Shown: positions 25,827-36,312 of the stretch, in pieces
Layout of the letters: every line of letters begins with the position of its first letter
Position numbering within the stretch: position 1 is the first letter of the stretch
Origin: Calothrix sp. PCC 7103
Lineage (GTDB): Bacteria > Cyanobacteriota > Cyanobacteriia > Cyanobacteriales > Nostocaceae
Direction: 5' to 3'
Length of the DNA stretch: 64,000 bases
Assembly (NCBI RefSeq): GCF_000331305.1
Contig: NZ_KB217478.1
Span: 4,933,595-4,997,594, forward strand
Notes under the pieces: generated by a model
The model's input: the letters and a program-made list of their open reading frames with translations, nothing else
Told to the model about the DNA's origin: nothing
The model's database searches: none
Position numbers and translations under genes: made by a program

Positions 25827-27200
25827 ATGACTAATTGGCAGCAGGGTGAATTAATTGAACTCGAAATTACTGACCTTAATGATGATGGAGATGGAGTTGG
25901 ACGGGCATTTAATAGAGCAGTGTTTGTGCCTGACACAGTACCGGGTGATGTTGTAGAAGCGCGTTTGGTTTTCGTTAAACCTAAGTATGGGCACGCAATT
26001 CTAAAGAAAATATTAAAATCCTCAATTCATCGGGTTCGACCGAGTTGTATTGTGGCTGATAAGTGTGGGGGGTGTACTTGGCAGCATATTGATTATCAAT
26101 ATCAACTCGAAGCGAAGCGTAATCAAGTGGTTCAAGCTTTAGAGCGAATTGGGGGTTTTGTGGCGCCACGTGTTGATGAAGTACTGCATTCGGCAGCGCT
26201 TGGGTATCGCAATAAGGCAACTTATCCGGTTGGGATATCCACGACAGGTAACTTTGTGGCTGGTTATTACCAAAAAAATAGTCATCAAATCGTCAATATA
26301 AATCAGTGTCCTGTGCAAGATGAGCGTTTAAACCCGCTATTACATAAAGTCAAGCTAGATATACAGTCTCTAGGTTGGCAAGGTTATAATGAAAAGCTGC
26401 ATACTGGGTTAATTCGCCATATTGGCTTGCGTATTGGGCGCCGGACAGGAGAAATATTATTAACGTTGGTGGTTAATCAATGGAGTATACCAGGTATTGA
26501 GACAGTAGCGCAAGAGTGGTTAGACAGCACACCCCCACTTGTAGGAGTAATGTTAAACCTGAATGGCGAGCGTACTAATGCTATTTTTGGACGAGAAAGT
26601 CGTCTAGTTGCTGGCAGAAATTTCTTGCGAGAAGAATTTACTGAGCTGGAATTTCAGGTACGTCCCGACACATTTTTTCAGGTTTACACAGAAACAGCAG
26701 AAGCGTTGGTGCAGCAAATAAAGATGGAATTGGGACTTAAGGGCAAAGAAACTTTACTTGATGCTTATTGTGGAATTGGGACTTTAACTCTTCCACTTGC
26801 TCCTCACGTTGGTCAAGCAATTGGTATAGAGGTACAACCAGAAGCTATAGAACAAGCACGTGTAAATGCTCAACACAATGGCATTGATAATGTTAAGTTT
26901 TATGCTGGAACTGTTGAAAAATTAATTTTTTCAATCGATGTTAAACCAGATATCGTTGTTCTCGACCCACCCCGCAAAGGTTGTGACAAGAGCGTTATGC
27001 AAGCTTTGCTTGACTTGAAACCAAAACGTATTGTTTACGTTAGCTGTAAAGTTGCCACATTGGCACGTGACTTAAAAATACTCTGTCAAGATGGAGTATA
27101 TACCTTGATGCGCGTTACTCCCGCCGATTTCTTCCCTCAAACAGCACATGTGGAAGCTGCTGCATATCTTGTGTTATCACAGTTAGATATAGGCAGTTAG
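25827..27200 (+). CDS. rlmD: 23S rRNA (uracil-C5)-methyltransferase, RlmD/RumA type
   Basis: A 457-residue SAM-dependent RNA methyltransferase. The N-terminal TRAM domain is at about 5-60 (GELIELEITDLNDDGDGVGRA). Four cysteines for an Fe-S cluster are visible (CIVADKCGGCTWQ and a later Cys in NQCPV). The SAM site is LLDAYCGIGTLTLPLA (about 309-324), followed by VVLDPPRKGCDKSV and the catalytic Cys in YVSCKVATLARDL; the usual SCNP/SCKP reads SCKV here. Start ATG 25827 gives the family-type N-terminus. Which uracil is modified (m5U1939 or m5U747) is not certain. Confidence 0.92.
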   Translation: MTNWQQGELIELEITDLNDDGDGVGRAFNRAVFVPDTVPGDVVEARLVFVKPKYGHAILKKILKSSIHRVRPSCIVADKCGGCTWQHIDYQYQLEAKRNQVVQALERIGGFVAPRVDEVLHSAALGYRNKATYPVGISTTGNFVAGYYQKNSHQIVNINQCPVQDERLNPLLHKVKLDIQSLGWQGYNEKLHTGLIRHIGLRIGRRTGEILLTLVVNQWSIPGIETVAQEWLDSTPPLVGVMLNLNGERTNAIFGRESRLVAGRNFLREEFTELEFQVRPDTFFQVYTETAEALVQQIKMELGLKGKETLLDAYCGIGTLTLPLAPHVGQAIGIEVQPEAIEQARVNAQHNGIDNVKFYAGTVEKLIFSIDVKPDIVVLDPPRKGCDKSVMQALLDLKPKRIVYVSCKVATLARDLKILCQDGVYTLMRVTPADFFPQTAHVEAAAYLVLSQLDIGS

Positions 27201-27710
27201 GGATTAAACAACAATCGCCCGAATTTCAAATTTGTAGTCTAGCGCATAGTAAAAATGCTAAAATTGAATTAAGCTAAAAATATAATTCCTTTTAATTAAA
27301 GAAATTGAAGTGGCATTGTCACTTCTTCGATATGAATGAAGTTCTCAATAACTATAAATCGGTTTTCCAATTGGCGCTTGTGACAGTTGCTTGGTTCAGT
27401 ATTGGTTCCATTCAAATGTACTTTAGCTAATGGTGAACAACAATAAGCATATAAAATTGCTTATACACTAGTTGAATATGAGTATTTAATCGAGCTAAAA
27501 ATTTAGCAATTAAATATGGGTACTCACAGGCGTGATATAGTTAAATGTTGCAACCCATTAATATTAAGGAGAGACTTTGCTCCCTAGCTATTTTCAAAAT
27601 TTAGTTTTAAAGACGCAAGTTTGACAGTGCGACCGTCTCAATAAAATCAGGGTGCCTGTGTAACGCAAACTGATGTCTAAAAGACCGAACGAAAGCTACG
27701 GGGTTTACTT
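27201..27710. other. Intergenic region upstream of the anti-sigma-type gene
   Basis: 510 bp. A short hairpin GAAGTG-N7-CACTTC lies at 27307-27325, and a fragment of the GGGTGCCTGTG hairpin family is at 27649-27660. No ORF above 60 codons or confident promoter is visible. Confidence 0.5.
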
Positions 27711-28199
27711 GTGATTACTATCTCGCTTCGTCCTGTTGGACGCAATTGGGGAACGATTAGTTTCGCCTCCACTCTATATCTCTGTCCTATTTTAGATTTA
27801 CTCCTGGCAGAGATTCCCGCGAAAATGCAAGCCGAATTACGATTAGGGCTTCAAGAAGCTCTAGTTAACGCTGCTAAACATGGTAATAATTTAGACCCTA
27901 GTAAGAAAGTTATAGTTCGTTTTTCGCTTATTGATAATCAATACTGGTGGGTCATATCAGACCAAGGTGGAGGTTTTGACGTTAAGTCAGTTCCTGGTAA
28001 TCTGAACACAGACCCGTTTGAAACATCCTTAAACTGTGATGATGATCCCACAGAATATCTGCCTCCAGACGAAGCAGAAAGTGGTCGGGGTCTATGTATT
28101 CTACATCAAATTTTTGACCAAGTTGAATGGAATCGCAAGGGCACAGAGCTACGGCTTTGTAAACAGGTAGAAACACGACCACGACTATTAAGAAAATAG
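27711..28199 (+). CDS. Anti-sigma-factor-type ATP-binding protein (RsbW/SpoIIAB fold)
   Basis: A 162-residue GHKL ATPase of the HATPase_c_2 class. The N box is LGLQEALVNAAKHGNN (about 46-61), the G1 box is ISDQGGGFDV (about 83-92), and the G2 box is ESGRGLCILHQIFD (about 123-136). The start is GTG at 27711. Proteins of this family are Ser/Thr kinases that hold sigma factors or anti-sigma antagonists in partner-switching systems. No antagonist (STAS) gene is adjacent, but the PP2C phosphatase at 53462 is a family type that can work in such systems. An AGTGCTG repeat follows the stop. Confidence 0.9.
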   Translation: MITISLRPVGRNWGTISFASTLYLCPILDLLLAEIPAKMQAELRLGLQEALVNAAKHGNNLDPSKKVIVRFSLIDNQYWWVISDQGGGFDVKSVPGNLNTDPFETSLNCDDDPTEYLPPDEAESGRGLCILHQIFDQVEWNRKGTELRLCKQVETRPRLLRK

Positions 28200-28202
28200 T
28201 TA

Positions 28203-28270
28203 AAAGTGCTGAGTGCGCTCGTGCTGAGTTACTACTTATTACTCAGAACTCACCACTCATTACTCAGCAC
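28203..28270. repeat. STRR hairpin between convergent genes
   Basis: AAAGTGCTGAGT (28203-28215) pairs with ACTCAGCACTT (28260-28270), enclosing further ACTCA/TGAGT copies. It separates two convergent genes and may terminate both. Confidence 0.65.
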
Positions 28271-28549
28271 TTATTTAGTTCCATGTGTTGGACAAGGAGG
28301 CGCCGAAATTGAACGGTCGAGCCAGCCAACAGCTTGTTGTAGCCTTTGTTGTGCTTCTTCTTTTTCGTCTTTAAGTAAAAATACTAGTGCGGCGGCAACT
28401 TGTTCGCTAGCACGCGCTTTTCGATTAGACTTGAGTCGGTGCCAGTCATTAGGCGAAATACCAAGTCTTTCTAAGAGTGCTTGCGCTAGTTCTAAATCGC
28501 TAAATTCTTGTAGTTGCTTTGTTTTAGGCTGTTGTGTAGATTGAAACAT
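28271..28549 (-). CDS. Small conserved cyanobacterial protein (DUF6439-like)
   Basis: A 92-residue soluble, helical protein. The middle contains LAQALLERLGISPNDWHRLK followed by SNRKARASEQVAAALVFLL, and the end is GWLDRSISAPPCPTHG, a pattern conserved among cyanobacteria; I believe the family is DUF6439 but cannot verify the number. No membrane or signal segment is present. Function unknown. It stands alone between STRR repeats and a divergent gene. Confidence 0.75.
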   Translation of the reverse strand: MFQSTQQPKTKQLQEFSDLELAQALLERLGISPNDWHRLKSNRKARASEQVAAALVFLLKDEKEEAQQRLQQAVGWLDRSISAPPCPTHGTK

Positions 28550-28646
28550 AAGAGTATAAAGTTCTGAGTGCTGGGTGATGGGTGACTAATTAGGGGTTGT
28601 TGGACTATAACCGGATTTATATTTAATTTTAGTTTACAGCCTATCC

Positions 28647-29012
28647 ATGAAGCCGCCGAAAAAACAGAATGAGCCATCGGGTGAAGATTCGTCGCAGTCG
28701 CAAGAATTCCAGCAAGGACTCTCTGATGTTGAGCAAGCGTTAATTGCGCTTAAAGAACGTTACGAGCAGGTTGAGAATGATTATAGCTTACAAAATGAAC
28801 TGAAACGGCGCCACTCAGAACTCCGCAAAAGCAAGTTACCAGAAATGAAAGCGGAGTTAAAGCATATAGAGCAACAGTTAGAAGTATTAGAAATTAACTT
28901 AGAAAGTCGGTTATTGAACTGGCGCTCGTTTAAAGACCCGTTTTGGCAAATTGTCCGCTTCAGTGGATTGGGCGTTATTATAGGCTGGTTATTAAAGTCT
29001 TACACACTGTGA
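28647..29012 (+). CDS. Coiled-coil protein with C-terminal membrane anchor
   Basis: A 121-residue protein: a polar Ser/Gln-rich head (1-25), a long charged coiled coil (about 26-90, rich in Glu, Leu, Lys), and one hydrophobic segment at about 101-116 ([15 protein letters not shown]) as a tail anchor. It lies 7 bp upstream of asnS on the same strand, so it is probably co-transcribed. I do not recognise the family; the arrangement resembles small cyanobacterial tail-anchored hypotheticals. Confidence 0.7.
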   Translation: MKPPKKQNEPSGEDSSQSQEFQQGLSDVEQALIALKERYEQVENDYSLQNELKRRHSELRKSKLPEMKAELKHIEQQLEVLEINLESRLLNWRSFKDPFWQIVRFSGLGVIIGWLLKSYTL

Positions 29013-29019
29013 TAAATAT

Positions 29020-30423
29020 ATGATTATTAGACGGATTGCGGAAATATTACGTAGCGGACAACCAGACGAAACCGTAAAGGTACAAGGTTGGGTACGCACG
29101 AAGCGCGAACTTAAGGGCTTTGCTTTTATCGAAGTAAATGATGGTTCATCAATGGCTTCTTTACAAGTCGTCATTAATGAAACTGTACCTAATTACAGCG
29201 AGATTATAAAAAAAGTAAATACAGGCGCCTCAGTAGAGGTAGATGGTGTAGTAGTAGCATCACAAGGTAAAGGACAACGTATCGAAATTAAAGCCGAGTC
29301 AGTTCAGGTGTACGGTGATGCTGACCCAGAAACATACCCATTACAAAAAAAGCGTCACTCGTTTGAGTTTTTGCGAACGATTGGACATTTACGCGCTCGT
29401 ACCAACTCGTTTGGTGCCATGTTCCGTGTGCGTAACGCTTGTGCAACAGCTATTCACCAATTTTTCCAAGAACGTGGTTTTTTGTGGGTACATACTCCAA
29501 TTATCACAGCTAGTGACTGCGAAGGCGCCGGGGAAATGTTTAGCGTTACGAGTTTTGATTTAAATAAAATACCCCGTAATAAAGAAGGCGCCATAGATTA
29601 CAGTAAAGATTTTTTTGCAAGACCAACGTATTTAACTGTGAGCGGACAATTAGAAGCCGAAGTTATGGCGATGGCATTTAGTAATGTCTATACATTTGGG
29701 CCAACATTCCGCGCGGAAAACTCGAACACATCGCGTCACCTAGCAGAATTTTGGATGGTAGAGCCAGAAATGGCATTTTGTGACCTCTTTGAAGACATGG
29801 ACTTAGCTGAGGCATTTTTGAAACACATCTTTAAATATGTGATGGAAACATGCCCAGAAGACATGCAATTTTTTAACGAGCGTATAGATAATACAGTATT
29901 GGCAACGGCTGACAATATAATTAATAATCAGTTTGAACGAATTACATATACTGAAGCAGTCAAGCTTTTAGAAAAAGCCGTCGAAAAAGCTGATGTTCAA
30001 TTTGAATATCCAGTCAGTTGGGGTACAGACTTACAATCAGAACACGAACGTTACTTGTGCGAACAGCTATTTAAAAAGCCCACAATCATTACTAATTATC
30101 CCGCCCAAATCAAAGCGTTTTATATGCGCTTAGACGAAGATGAAAAAACTGTATCAGCAATGGATATAGTGGCGCCGAAAATAGGTGAAATAATAGGAGG
30201 TTCACAGCGGGAAGAAAGATTAGATGTTCTGCGAAGAAGAATGGCAGCGCAAGGAATGAAAGAAGAAGATTTGTGGTGGTATCTTGATTTACGGAAATTT
30301 GGCACAGTTCCCCATGCTGGTTTTGGCTTAGGGTTTGAAAGAATCGTGCAATTTATGACGGGAATGGCTAATATTCGCGATGTAATACCCTTCCCAAGAA
30401 CACCAGAAAATGCCGAATTTTAA
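29020..30423 (+). CDS. asnS: Asparaginyl-tRNA synthetase
   Basis: A 467-residue class IIb synthetase that charges tRNA-Asn. The OB-fold anticodon domain is at about 15-100 ([21 protein letters not shown]). Motif 2 is [21 protein letters not shown] (about 227-247), and motif 3 is [15 protein letters not shown] (about 431-445). The ending [12 protein letters not shown] is that of AsnRS. The start ATG at 29020 gives [11 protein letters not shown], the normal cyanobacterial beginning. Length is standard. Confidence 0.97.
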   Translation: MIIRRIAEILRSGQPDETVKVQGWVRTKRELKGFAFIEVNDGSSMASLQVVINETVPNYSEIIKKVNTGASVEVDGVVVASQGKGQRIEIKAESVQVYGDADPETYPLQKKRHSFEFLRTIGHLRARTNSFGAMFRVRNACATAIHQFFQERGFLWVHTPIITASDCEGAGEMFSVTSFDLNKIPRNKEGAIDYSKDFFARPTYLTVSGQLEAEVMAMAFSNVYTFGPTFRAENSNTSRHLAEFWMVEPEMAFCDLFEDMDLAEAFLKHIFKYVMETCPEDMQFFNERIDNTVLATADNIINNQFERITYTEAVKLLEKAVEKADVQFEYPVSWGTDLQSEHERYLCEQLFKKPTIITNYPAQIKAFYMRLDEDEKTVSAMDIVAPKIGEIIGGSQREERLDVLRRRMAAQGMKEEDLWWYLDLRKFGTVPHAGFGLGFERIVQFMTGMANIRDVIPFPRTPENAEF

Positions 30424-30444
30424 TACCTACTCTTAATGTGTGTG

Positions 30445-30465
30445 GCACAGGCAGGGTGCCTGTGC
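30445..30465. repeat. Hairpin GCACAGGCA-GGG-TGCCTGTGC
   Basis: A perfect 9-bp stem with a GGG loop lies 22 bp after the asnS stop. It belongs to the dispersed GGGTGCC/GGGCAAGG hairpin group and may help terminate asnS, although only a weak TTAAG follows. Confidence 0.65.
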
Positions 30466-30799
30466 TTAAGATAATCACATATAATCAGAAAATTTTTAAG
30501 TATTTTAAATATACAAATTATTAAACTTTTAATCAATATCTTTACGCAACATTACTTTTTCTAAAGAAAATCCATTTTGCATAATTAAATACCGCCATAC
30601 ACTAGGATGGGGATTGCTATTTGATTTGGGAATAGTCATACAATTAACTATAATATCAAGCTACCGTAAATTTAAACTTGATCTTAAAGACCCTTTTTCA
30701 CGTTAGTAGTAAGTACACTGGTTTATTTATTCATTTGTGCTTGGATATGGCGCCGACTTGAAATATTAGAGCCATAACCACGGCCCCCTGGTTGAGATT

Positions 30800-30840
30800 T
30801 TCCTAGAGGATATGTGTATATCTGATTTATCCTCTAGGAA
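30800..30840. repeat. TTCCTAGAGGATA palindrome, copy 1
   Basis: TTCCTAGAGGATA (30800-30812) and its exact complement (30828-30840) enclose a 15-nt loop. It is part of a 62-63 bp direct repeat that also contains GGCGCCTGGTTGAGATTT (degraded as GGCCCCCTGG in this copy). Confidence 0.9.
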
Positions 30841-30861
30841 TTTTGGCGCCTGGTTGAGATT

Positions 30862-30903
30862 TTCCTAGAGGATATGTGTATATCTGAATTTATCCTCTAG
30901 GAA
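30862..30903. repeat. TTCCTAGAGGATA palindrome, copy 2
   Basis: The same 13-bp stem (30862-30874, 30891-30903) with a 16-nt loop, one base longer than copy 1. The left flank GGCGCCTGGTTGAGATTT repeats that of copy 3's left half at 30908-30927. Confidence 0.9.
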
Positions 30904-30927
30904 TTTTGGCGCCTGGTTGAGATTTTC

Positions 30928-31022
30928 GGCGTTGCTTATTTGCGGGATGAACTAGCTAGCGCCTGGAACCATTAATAATTGGTTAGAAATTGGGCAAAAC
31001 CATCCCATGATTCAGCAACGCC
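30928..31022. mobile_element. 95-bp MITE-like insert
   Basis: The ends GGCGTTGCT (30928-30936) and AGCAACGCC (31014-31022) are perfect 9-bp terminal inverted repeats; further in, GGGATG/CATCCC also pair. The element splits the third palindrome repeat: AGATTTTC lies on its left (30920-30927) and AGATTTCC on its right (31023-31030), an 8-bp target duplication with one difference. It has no coding capacity. GGCGTTGCTGAAT-type ends resemble those of Nostocales IS elements and MITEs; a related end, GGCGTTGCTAAATCC, is at 45021. Confidence 0.75.
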
Positions 31023-31026
31023 AGAT

Positions 31027-31067
31027 TTCCTAGAGGATATGCGTATATCTGATTTATCCTCTAGGAA
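31027..31067. repeat. TTCCTAGAGGATA palindrome, copy 3
   Basis: The same 13-bp stem (31027-31039, 31055-31067) with a 15-nt loop, 151 bp before the start codon of the giant gene. Its left flank was displaced by the MITE-like insert. Confidence 0.9.
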
Positions 31068-31218
31068 TTTGGTGTCAATCTCAAATATTTCTTATTCAAT
31101 TCTCTGTAGTCAATAAAATTATGTCACTGCACAGGCATCTCACCTGTGCGACAATGGCGCCACTTCATCTGGAATTATCAATGTATAAAATGTAGTTATC
31201 CGTTATATCTGTTGCCAA

Positions 31219-34200
31219 ATGTCTCCTATAAGCGTTGGAACTAGTCGCTCGTTGCCTCCTAAGAAGACAGATGCTCCCAAGTTATGGCTGTTGCTAGTGG
31301 GAGTAAAGGAATATATTGATGAGCAATTGACTAGTTTACGTTACTCAGCAGGAGATTGTCAGGGGTTAGCTGAAGCTTTAACTAGTGCAACAGAGCAATT
31401 TACTCAAAGAGAAGTTTATATTTATCACGATTTTGCTTCTAGGCGCCCTACCAAAGAGAATGTCAGTAAAAGCATTCAGGAAATTACTCAAAAAGCCAAA
31501 TCACAAGATACTATTTTATTTTATTTCTCTGGTCACGGAATATTAGAGCCATCAACGCATCAAGCTGTTTTATGTTTGAGGGATACTCAAAAATCTAATT
31601 TGCTAAACACAGGCTTAGTATTACAAGAATTATTACAGTTGTTGGGAAATAGTGCTGCCGAAAATAAGTTAGTTTGGCTCGATGCTTGTCACAGTGGTGG
31701 TATGACCTTAAAAGGGACGCCAACTGAACCACTACTCAACCCAACATCACAGCTAGTAGAGGTACTACAACAACGCGCGGCAAAAAGTAAAGGGTTTTAT
31801 GCGCTGCTTTCTTGTGATATCAACCAATTATCTTGGGAATTTCCTGAATTGGGACATGGAGTATTTACTTATTACTTGATGCGCGGGTTAGAAGGTGAAG
31901 CAGCATCTCATGGTGTGATTTCGGCGGATGGATTATATAGATATATTTATCATCAAACACTGCAATATATAGATAAAACTAACCAGCAGTTACGCTTAAT
32001 TAATCAACAAAAACGCAGTAAAGGAGAAACTCAGCTTTTTGAAGAATACCCCCTACAAACTCCTAAGCGCATTGTTGAAGGTGTAGGTGAAATGATTATT
32101 GGTACTCGACCAGAGAAAGCAGATGTAGCTTTACACAATAGACTTGGGGTCGTAATAGAAGGGTTAACTGGTAGCGCAACGCTGGAAATTAGCAAGTTGT
32201 TTAGTAGTACAGGTGCATTTGAACTAGAGTATTTACAAGCAACTAAAGTATCTTCTGAAGATATTAAGTCTACTTTAGTTCGTTATCTCCAAGCAGAAGC
32301 GGAAACTGTTTTGCTTTATTTGCGGGGATATATTGAGGAAACCGAAGCTTCCGACTGTTTCCTGCTGGGAAACACCCGTATTAAGCGGTCTTGGTTGAAA
32401 CAGCAGTTACGTAACTGTGCTGCAAAGCAAATCATTATTTTAGATTGTCCTGTATCTAAGACACAGCATTCTGCTTATTTACAAGAGTGGATAGAAGATT
32501 TACAGATTGAATTGCATACTGGACAATGTTTAATTGGCTGCACTTCGGCTGTTGAAGAACCTGAACGTTTTATTCAAACCTTGCTTGGAATATTAAAAGC
32601 TAGTTCTTTTCCAGATGGTTTATCAGCAGCAGGCGCCATTTCTAAGCTACAAGTATCTTTAGCTGGTGCTAATATTTCTCTTTCAGTTTGGCTATCGGCA
32701 ACAAGAGGCATTATTGAAATTATACCTGCAAATAATGATAATACTAGGCAAAAGGCAAGTCAGGGACTTGATATTGGCGTATGTCCTTATATGGGACTGA
32801 GTGCGTTTTATGAAGATGACTTTCAGTATTTTTATGGTCGAGAAAGTTTAACCCAACAATTAGTTTACAGCTTAGTTAACTCTTCATTCTTGGCTGTAGT
32901 CGGCGCCTCTGGTAGCGGTAAATCTTCTTTAGTGCAAGCTGGGTTAATTCCGCAGTTACGTCTAGGTAAACAAATACCATCCAGTCAACAATGGTTAATT
33001 AAGACAATGCGTCCCTCGGACAGTCCCATTCAAACCTTAGCGCAAAAATTAGGTGATGATAATCATCTTGTACTTGAAGGCTTACTTCATCAAGGGGTAG
33101 AAGGGTTTGTTTACTGGATACGCAGTTTACCTTATCCGATGACTGTGCTAGTGATAGACCAGTTTGAAGAATTATTTACTTTGGCACCGAGTGTCGATAG
33201 AGAAAAATTTTTAGAATTGCTCCAAGCTACCGAATACGCCAAAGACCGCTTTAAATTAGTTATCACGTTGCGCGCGGATTTTATCGCTACATGTTTGGAA
33301 GTACCATTACTCGCCAAAGTTCTACAAGAATCGAGTATATTAGTACCTCCCAAATTAACTTTAGATGATTATCGGCGCGTTATTAGTAACCCAGCTCAAC
33401 AAGTTGGTTTGAAGTTGGAACCTGAGTTAGTAGAGGTATTATTGCATGAACTCGATAACTCAGTTGGTGACTTGCCAATACTTTCGTTTGTTTTAGAACA
33501 GTTATGGCAACATCGCAGCGATGGACAACTTACTTTACGCGCGTATCAACAGCAACTTGGTGGTATTCAAGGAGCATTGGAACGTTCGTGTCAAGCTGTG
33601 TATGAAAGTTTAGATGCTCAAGCAAAGGAATGTGCTAAATGGATTTTTCTATCTTTAACACAGTTAGGAGAAGGTACAGAAGATACTAGACGGCGCGTAT
33701 TTAAATCTGATTTGTTGGTTAAGAAGTATTCTACTGAGTTAATTGATAGAACGCTTGGAGTATTAACTGGTGCCAAGTTAGTAGTGATTAATTTAGATGA
33801 AGTTGAGGAGTTAGGTGTTGGGAAAGGAGTGGCAACGGATACAACGGATGTAACGGATGTGGGGTTGGCGCCTGTTACAATTGAGGTTGCTCATGAAATA
33901 TTAATTCGTCATTGGTCTACTTTACGGTGGTGGTTGGAAGAGAATAGAGAACGTTTGCGAAAACAACGGCAAATTGAACATGCAGCGCAAATGTGGTTAC
34001 AGGGAAACAAGCAGGATGATTTTTTATTGCATGGAGTGCGTTTAGCTGAAGCGGAAGATATTTATATTAAGTATACGGATGAGCTTTCAAATGAAGTGCA
34101 GCGTTATGTGGAAGCTTGTTTGGTTGAAAGAAAACGGCAAGAGTTTCAACAAAGGAAGAGACTTAGACAAGCGCAGAGAGCAGTTGTTGCATTGAGTGTG

Positions 34201-36312
34201 TTGGGAATAGCAGCGTGTAGTTTTGGTGGGTTAGCGTATTGGCAAGGACGAGAAGCGCAGTTACGAGAAATTAATGCGTTGAATGAGTCATCGAGGGCAA
34301 ATTTATTATCGCATCAGCAACTAGAAGCTGTAATTGCTAGTGTTAAAGCTGGAAAACAGTTAGAAAATACTTTTAATGCACCTCCTGATATCAAATTTAA
34401 AACTATAAATACTCTTGAGAAAGCGTTAAAAAATGCCCAAGAACTTAATCGACTCGAAGGACATGAAGTTGGAGTGTTTGGTGTAAGTGTTAGTCGTGAT
34501 GGTATTATTGCTTCTGCAAGTGGTGATGGGACTGTTAGATTATGGAAGAGTGATGGTAAGCTAATCAAAATTCTCAAAGGACATCAAGCGCTAGTTAAAA
34601 GTGTAAGTTTTAGTCCTGATGGAAAATTTTTAGCATCTGCTAGCTTTGATAAGACAGTGAAACTATGGAGTCGTGAAGGTTCTTTAATTAAAACTCTTAA
34701 CGGTCATACTACCGAGGTTTTAAATGTTACGTGGTCTCACGATAGTCAAATTATCGCGACAGCAGGCGCCGATAAAACAGTTAAAATTTGGAAACTTGAT
34801 GGTACACTAGTACGGACAATCAACGCTCATAGTGATTTTGTCAATAGTCTTAGTTTTCATCCTCAAGGAAATCTCTTAGCTTCAGCAAGTCGAGATAAAA
34901 CGGTTAAAATTTGGAATATCAAAGATGGGACTTTAGTAGCAAATTTTTCAGGTCATCAAGCTGAAATATTCAGTGTTGCATTTAGTCCTGATGGTCAAAA
35001 ATTAGCTTCAGGGGGTGGAGATAGAACCGTTAAACTATGGAATAGTAATGGTAAATTAATAACCACTATTACAGCACATGGCGCCCAAGTTAACAGTGTT
35101 AGCTTTAGTAGTGATGGTAGAACTCTGGCTTCAACAAGCAATGATAGCAGTATTAAACTGTGGAATGTTCAAGATGGTACTTTGATAGAAACTTTATTAG
35201 GACATACTGTTGGAGTATATAGTGCAAGTTTTAGTCCTGATAACCAAACTTTAGTTTCAGCTTCAGTAGATAAAACTGTTAGAGTTTGGCAACGTGATAA
35301 CTCTTTGTACAAAACTCTAGTAGGACATCAAGGAAAAGTCTACAGCGTTAACTTTAGTCCAGATGGAAAAACCTTAGCTTCTGCAAGTGAAGATACAACT
35401 ATCAAATTATGGCGCCTTCCGGGTACTCTCCACCATACCATCCAAGGCTATAGTAAATGGGATTTCGGTCATAGTAGCCCAGTTTACAGTTTAAGTTTTA
35501 GTGCTGATGGTCAGATTCTAGCTTCGGCTAGTGGAGACTATTATATTAAACTTTGGCAAACGCGCGACAATGATTTAATTAAAACGCTTCAGGGGCACGA
35601 TAGCGAAGTGAATCACATCAATTTTAGTCCAGATGGTGAAACTATAGCCTCAGCGAGTGCTGATAAAACCATAAAATTGTGGCGTATAAAACCAGTTCCG
35701 TCTCTTATAAACACCCTGAAAGGACACGATGATGAAATTTTAAGTGTAAGCTTTAGTCCCAACGGTCAACTTCTTGCTTCAACTAGTAGGGATAAAACTA
35801 TTAAAATTTGGGATGTCAAGGACGCTAAGTTATTGAAAACCATTCCTGCCCATACAAACTCGGTCAATAGTGTGAGTTTTAGTCCAGATGGAAAAATGCT
35901 CGCATCAGCCAGTTTAGATAAAACTATCAAGCTTTGGCGAACGCGCGATTACAGTTTAATTAAAACTTTAGAAGGACATAGTGATTCGGTCTTAAGTGTC
36001 ACTTTTAGCCCCGATGGAAATATAATTGCCTCAGCAAGTAGTGACCGCACAGTGAAACTTTGGAACCGCGACGGTATTGATATAAAAACTCTTCGCGGAC
36101 ACAATGATACAGTTATTAATGTCAGTTTTAGTCCTGATGCCGAGTTTCTCGCTTCTGCAAGCTTCGATGGTACTGCAAAAATCTGGCGCCTGGATAGCGA
36201 AAAACTGCAAACTTTAGATTTGAACAATCTATTAGTTCGCAGTTGCGCTTTGTTAAATGACTACCTAAAAACTAATCCTAGTATCCAACAGGAGCAGCAT
36301 TTATGTTCTTGA
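31219..36312 (+). CDS. Caspase-like peptidase / STAND NTPase / WD40 giant protein
   Basis: A 1697-residue protein in one frame. The N-terminal caspase (C14) domain has both catalytic residues: His106 in FYFSGHG and Cys157 in [10 protein letters not shown] second alpha/beta region (about 300-510) of uncertain identity follows. The STAND ATPase (nSTAND1 type) begins near 525 with [13 protein letters not shown]; Walker A is GASGSGKSS with Lys568, Walker B is [11 protein letters not shown] with Asp647. A membrane-like segment is at about 989-1009. Fourteen WD40 repeats, marked by GH or AH starts and SPDGxxLASAS, cover about 1081-1670, enough for two propellers. The architecture is that of bacterial NLR-like sensors whose ligand sensing activates a protease. 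A CGGATGTAA repeat is embedded in frame at about 872-884. Confidence 0.93.
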   Translation: MSPISVGTSRSLPPKKTDAPKLWLLLVGVKEYIDEQLTSLRYSAGDCQGLAEALTSATEQFTQREVYIYHDFASRRPTKENVSKSIQEITQKAKSQDTILFYFSGHGILEPSTHQAVLCLRDTQKSNLLNTGLVLQELLQLLGNSAAENKLVWLDACHSGGMTLKGTPTEPLLNPTSQLVEVLQQRAAKSKGFYALLSCDINQLSWEFPELGHGVFTYYLMRGLEGEAASHGVISADGLYRYIYHQTLQYIDKTNQQLRLINQQKRSKGETQLFEEYPLQTPKRIVEGVGEMIIGTRPEKADVALHNRLGVVIEGLTGSATLEISKLFSSTGAFELEYLQATKVSSEDIKSTLVRYLQAEAETVLLYLRGYIEETEASDCFLLGNTRIKRSWLKQQLRNCAAKQIIILDCPVSKTQHSAYLQEWIEDLQIELHTGQCLIGCTSAVEEPERFIQTLLGILKASSFPDGLSAAGAISKLQVSLAGANISLSVWLSATRGIIEIIPANNDNTRQKASQGLDIGVCPYMGLSAFYEDDFQYFYGRESLTQQLVYSLVNSSFLAVVGASGSGKSSLVQAGLIPQLRLGKQIPSSQQWLIKTMRPSDSPIQTLAQKLGDDNHLVLEGLLHQGVEGFVYWIRSLPYPMTVLVIDQFEELFTLAPSVDREKFLELLQATEYAKDRFKLVITLRADFIATCLEVPLLAKVLQESSILVPPKLTLDDYRRVISNPAQQVGLKLEPELVEVLLHELDNSVGDLPILSFVLEQLWQHRSDGQLTLRAYQQQLGGIQGALERSCQAVYESLDAQAKECAKWIFLSLTQLGEGTEDTRRRVFKSDLLVKKYSTELIDRTLGVLTGAKLVVINLDEVEELGVGKGVATDTTDVTDVGLAPVTIEVAHEILIRHWSTLRWWLEENRERLRKQRQIEHAAQMWLQGNKQDDFLLHGVRLAEAEDIYIKYTDELSNEVQRYVEACLVERKRQEFQQRKRLRQAQRAVVALSVLGIAACSFGGLAYWQGREAQLREINALNESSRANLLSHQQLEAVIASVKAGKQLENTFNAPPDIKFKTINTLEKALKNAQELNRLEGHEVGVFGVSVSRDGIIASASGDGTVRLWKSDGKLIKILKGHQALVKSVSFSPDGKFLASASFDKTVKLWSREGSLIKTLNGHTTEVLNVTWSHDSQIIATAGADKTVKIWKLDGTLVRTINAHSDFVNSLSFHPQGNLLASASRDKTVKIWNIKDGTLVANFSGHQAEIFSVAFSPDGQKLASGGGDRTVKLWNSNGKLITTITAHGAQVNSVSFSSDGRTLASTSNDSSIKLWNVQDGTLIETLLGHTVGVYSASFSPDNQTLVSASVDKTVRVWQRDNSLYKTLVGHQGKVYSVNFSPDGKTLASASEDTTIKLWRLPGTLHHTIQGYSKWDFGHSSPVYSLSFSADGQILASASGDYYIKLWQTRDNDLIKTLQGHDSEVNHINFSPDGETIASASADKTIKLWRIKPVPSLINTLKGHDDEILSVSFSPNGQLLASTSRDKTIKIWDVKDAKLLKTIPAHTNSVNSVSFSPDGKMLASASLDKTIKLWRTRDYSLIKTLEGHSDSVLSVTFSPDGNIIASASSDRTVKLWNRDGIDIKTLRGHNDTVINVSFSPDAEFLASASFDGTAKIWRLDSEKLQTLDLNNLLVRSCALLNDYLKTNPSIQQEQHLCS

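Larger units (their letters stand above)
30424..31218. other. Repeat-rich intergenic region upstream of the caspase gene
   Basis: 795 bp without a gene. It holds the GCACAGGCA-GGG-TGCCTGTGC hairpin (30445-30465) just after asnS, three copies of the TTCCTAGAGGATA palindrome (30800-31067), and a MITE-like insert (30928-31022). The promoter of the giant gene must be between 31070 and 31218; no strong -10 is obvious. Confidence 0.7.

Noticed and set aside
31219-36312. HetF or another CHAT-type protease identity for the giant gene
   Set aside because: The SGHG and DACHSGG motifs fit the caspase/metacaspase group, and the STAND-WD40 extension is absent from HetF.
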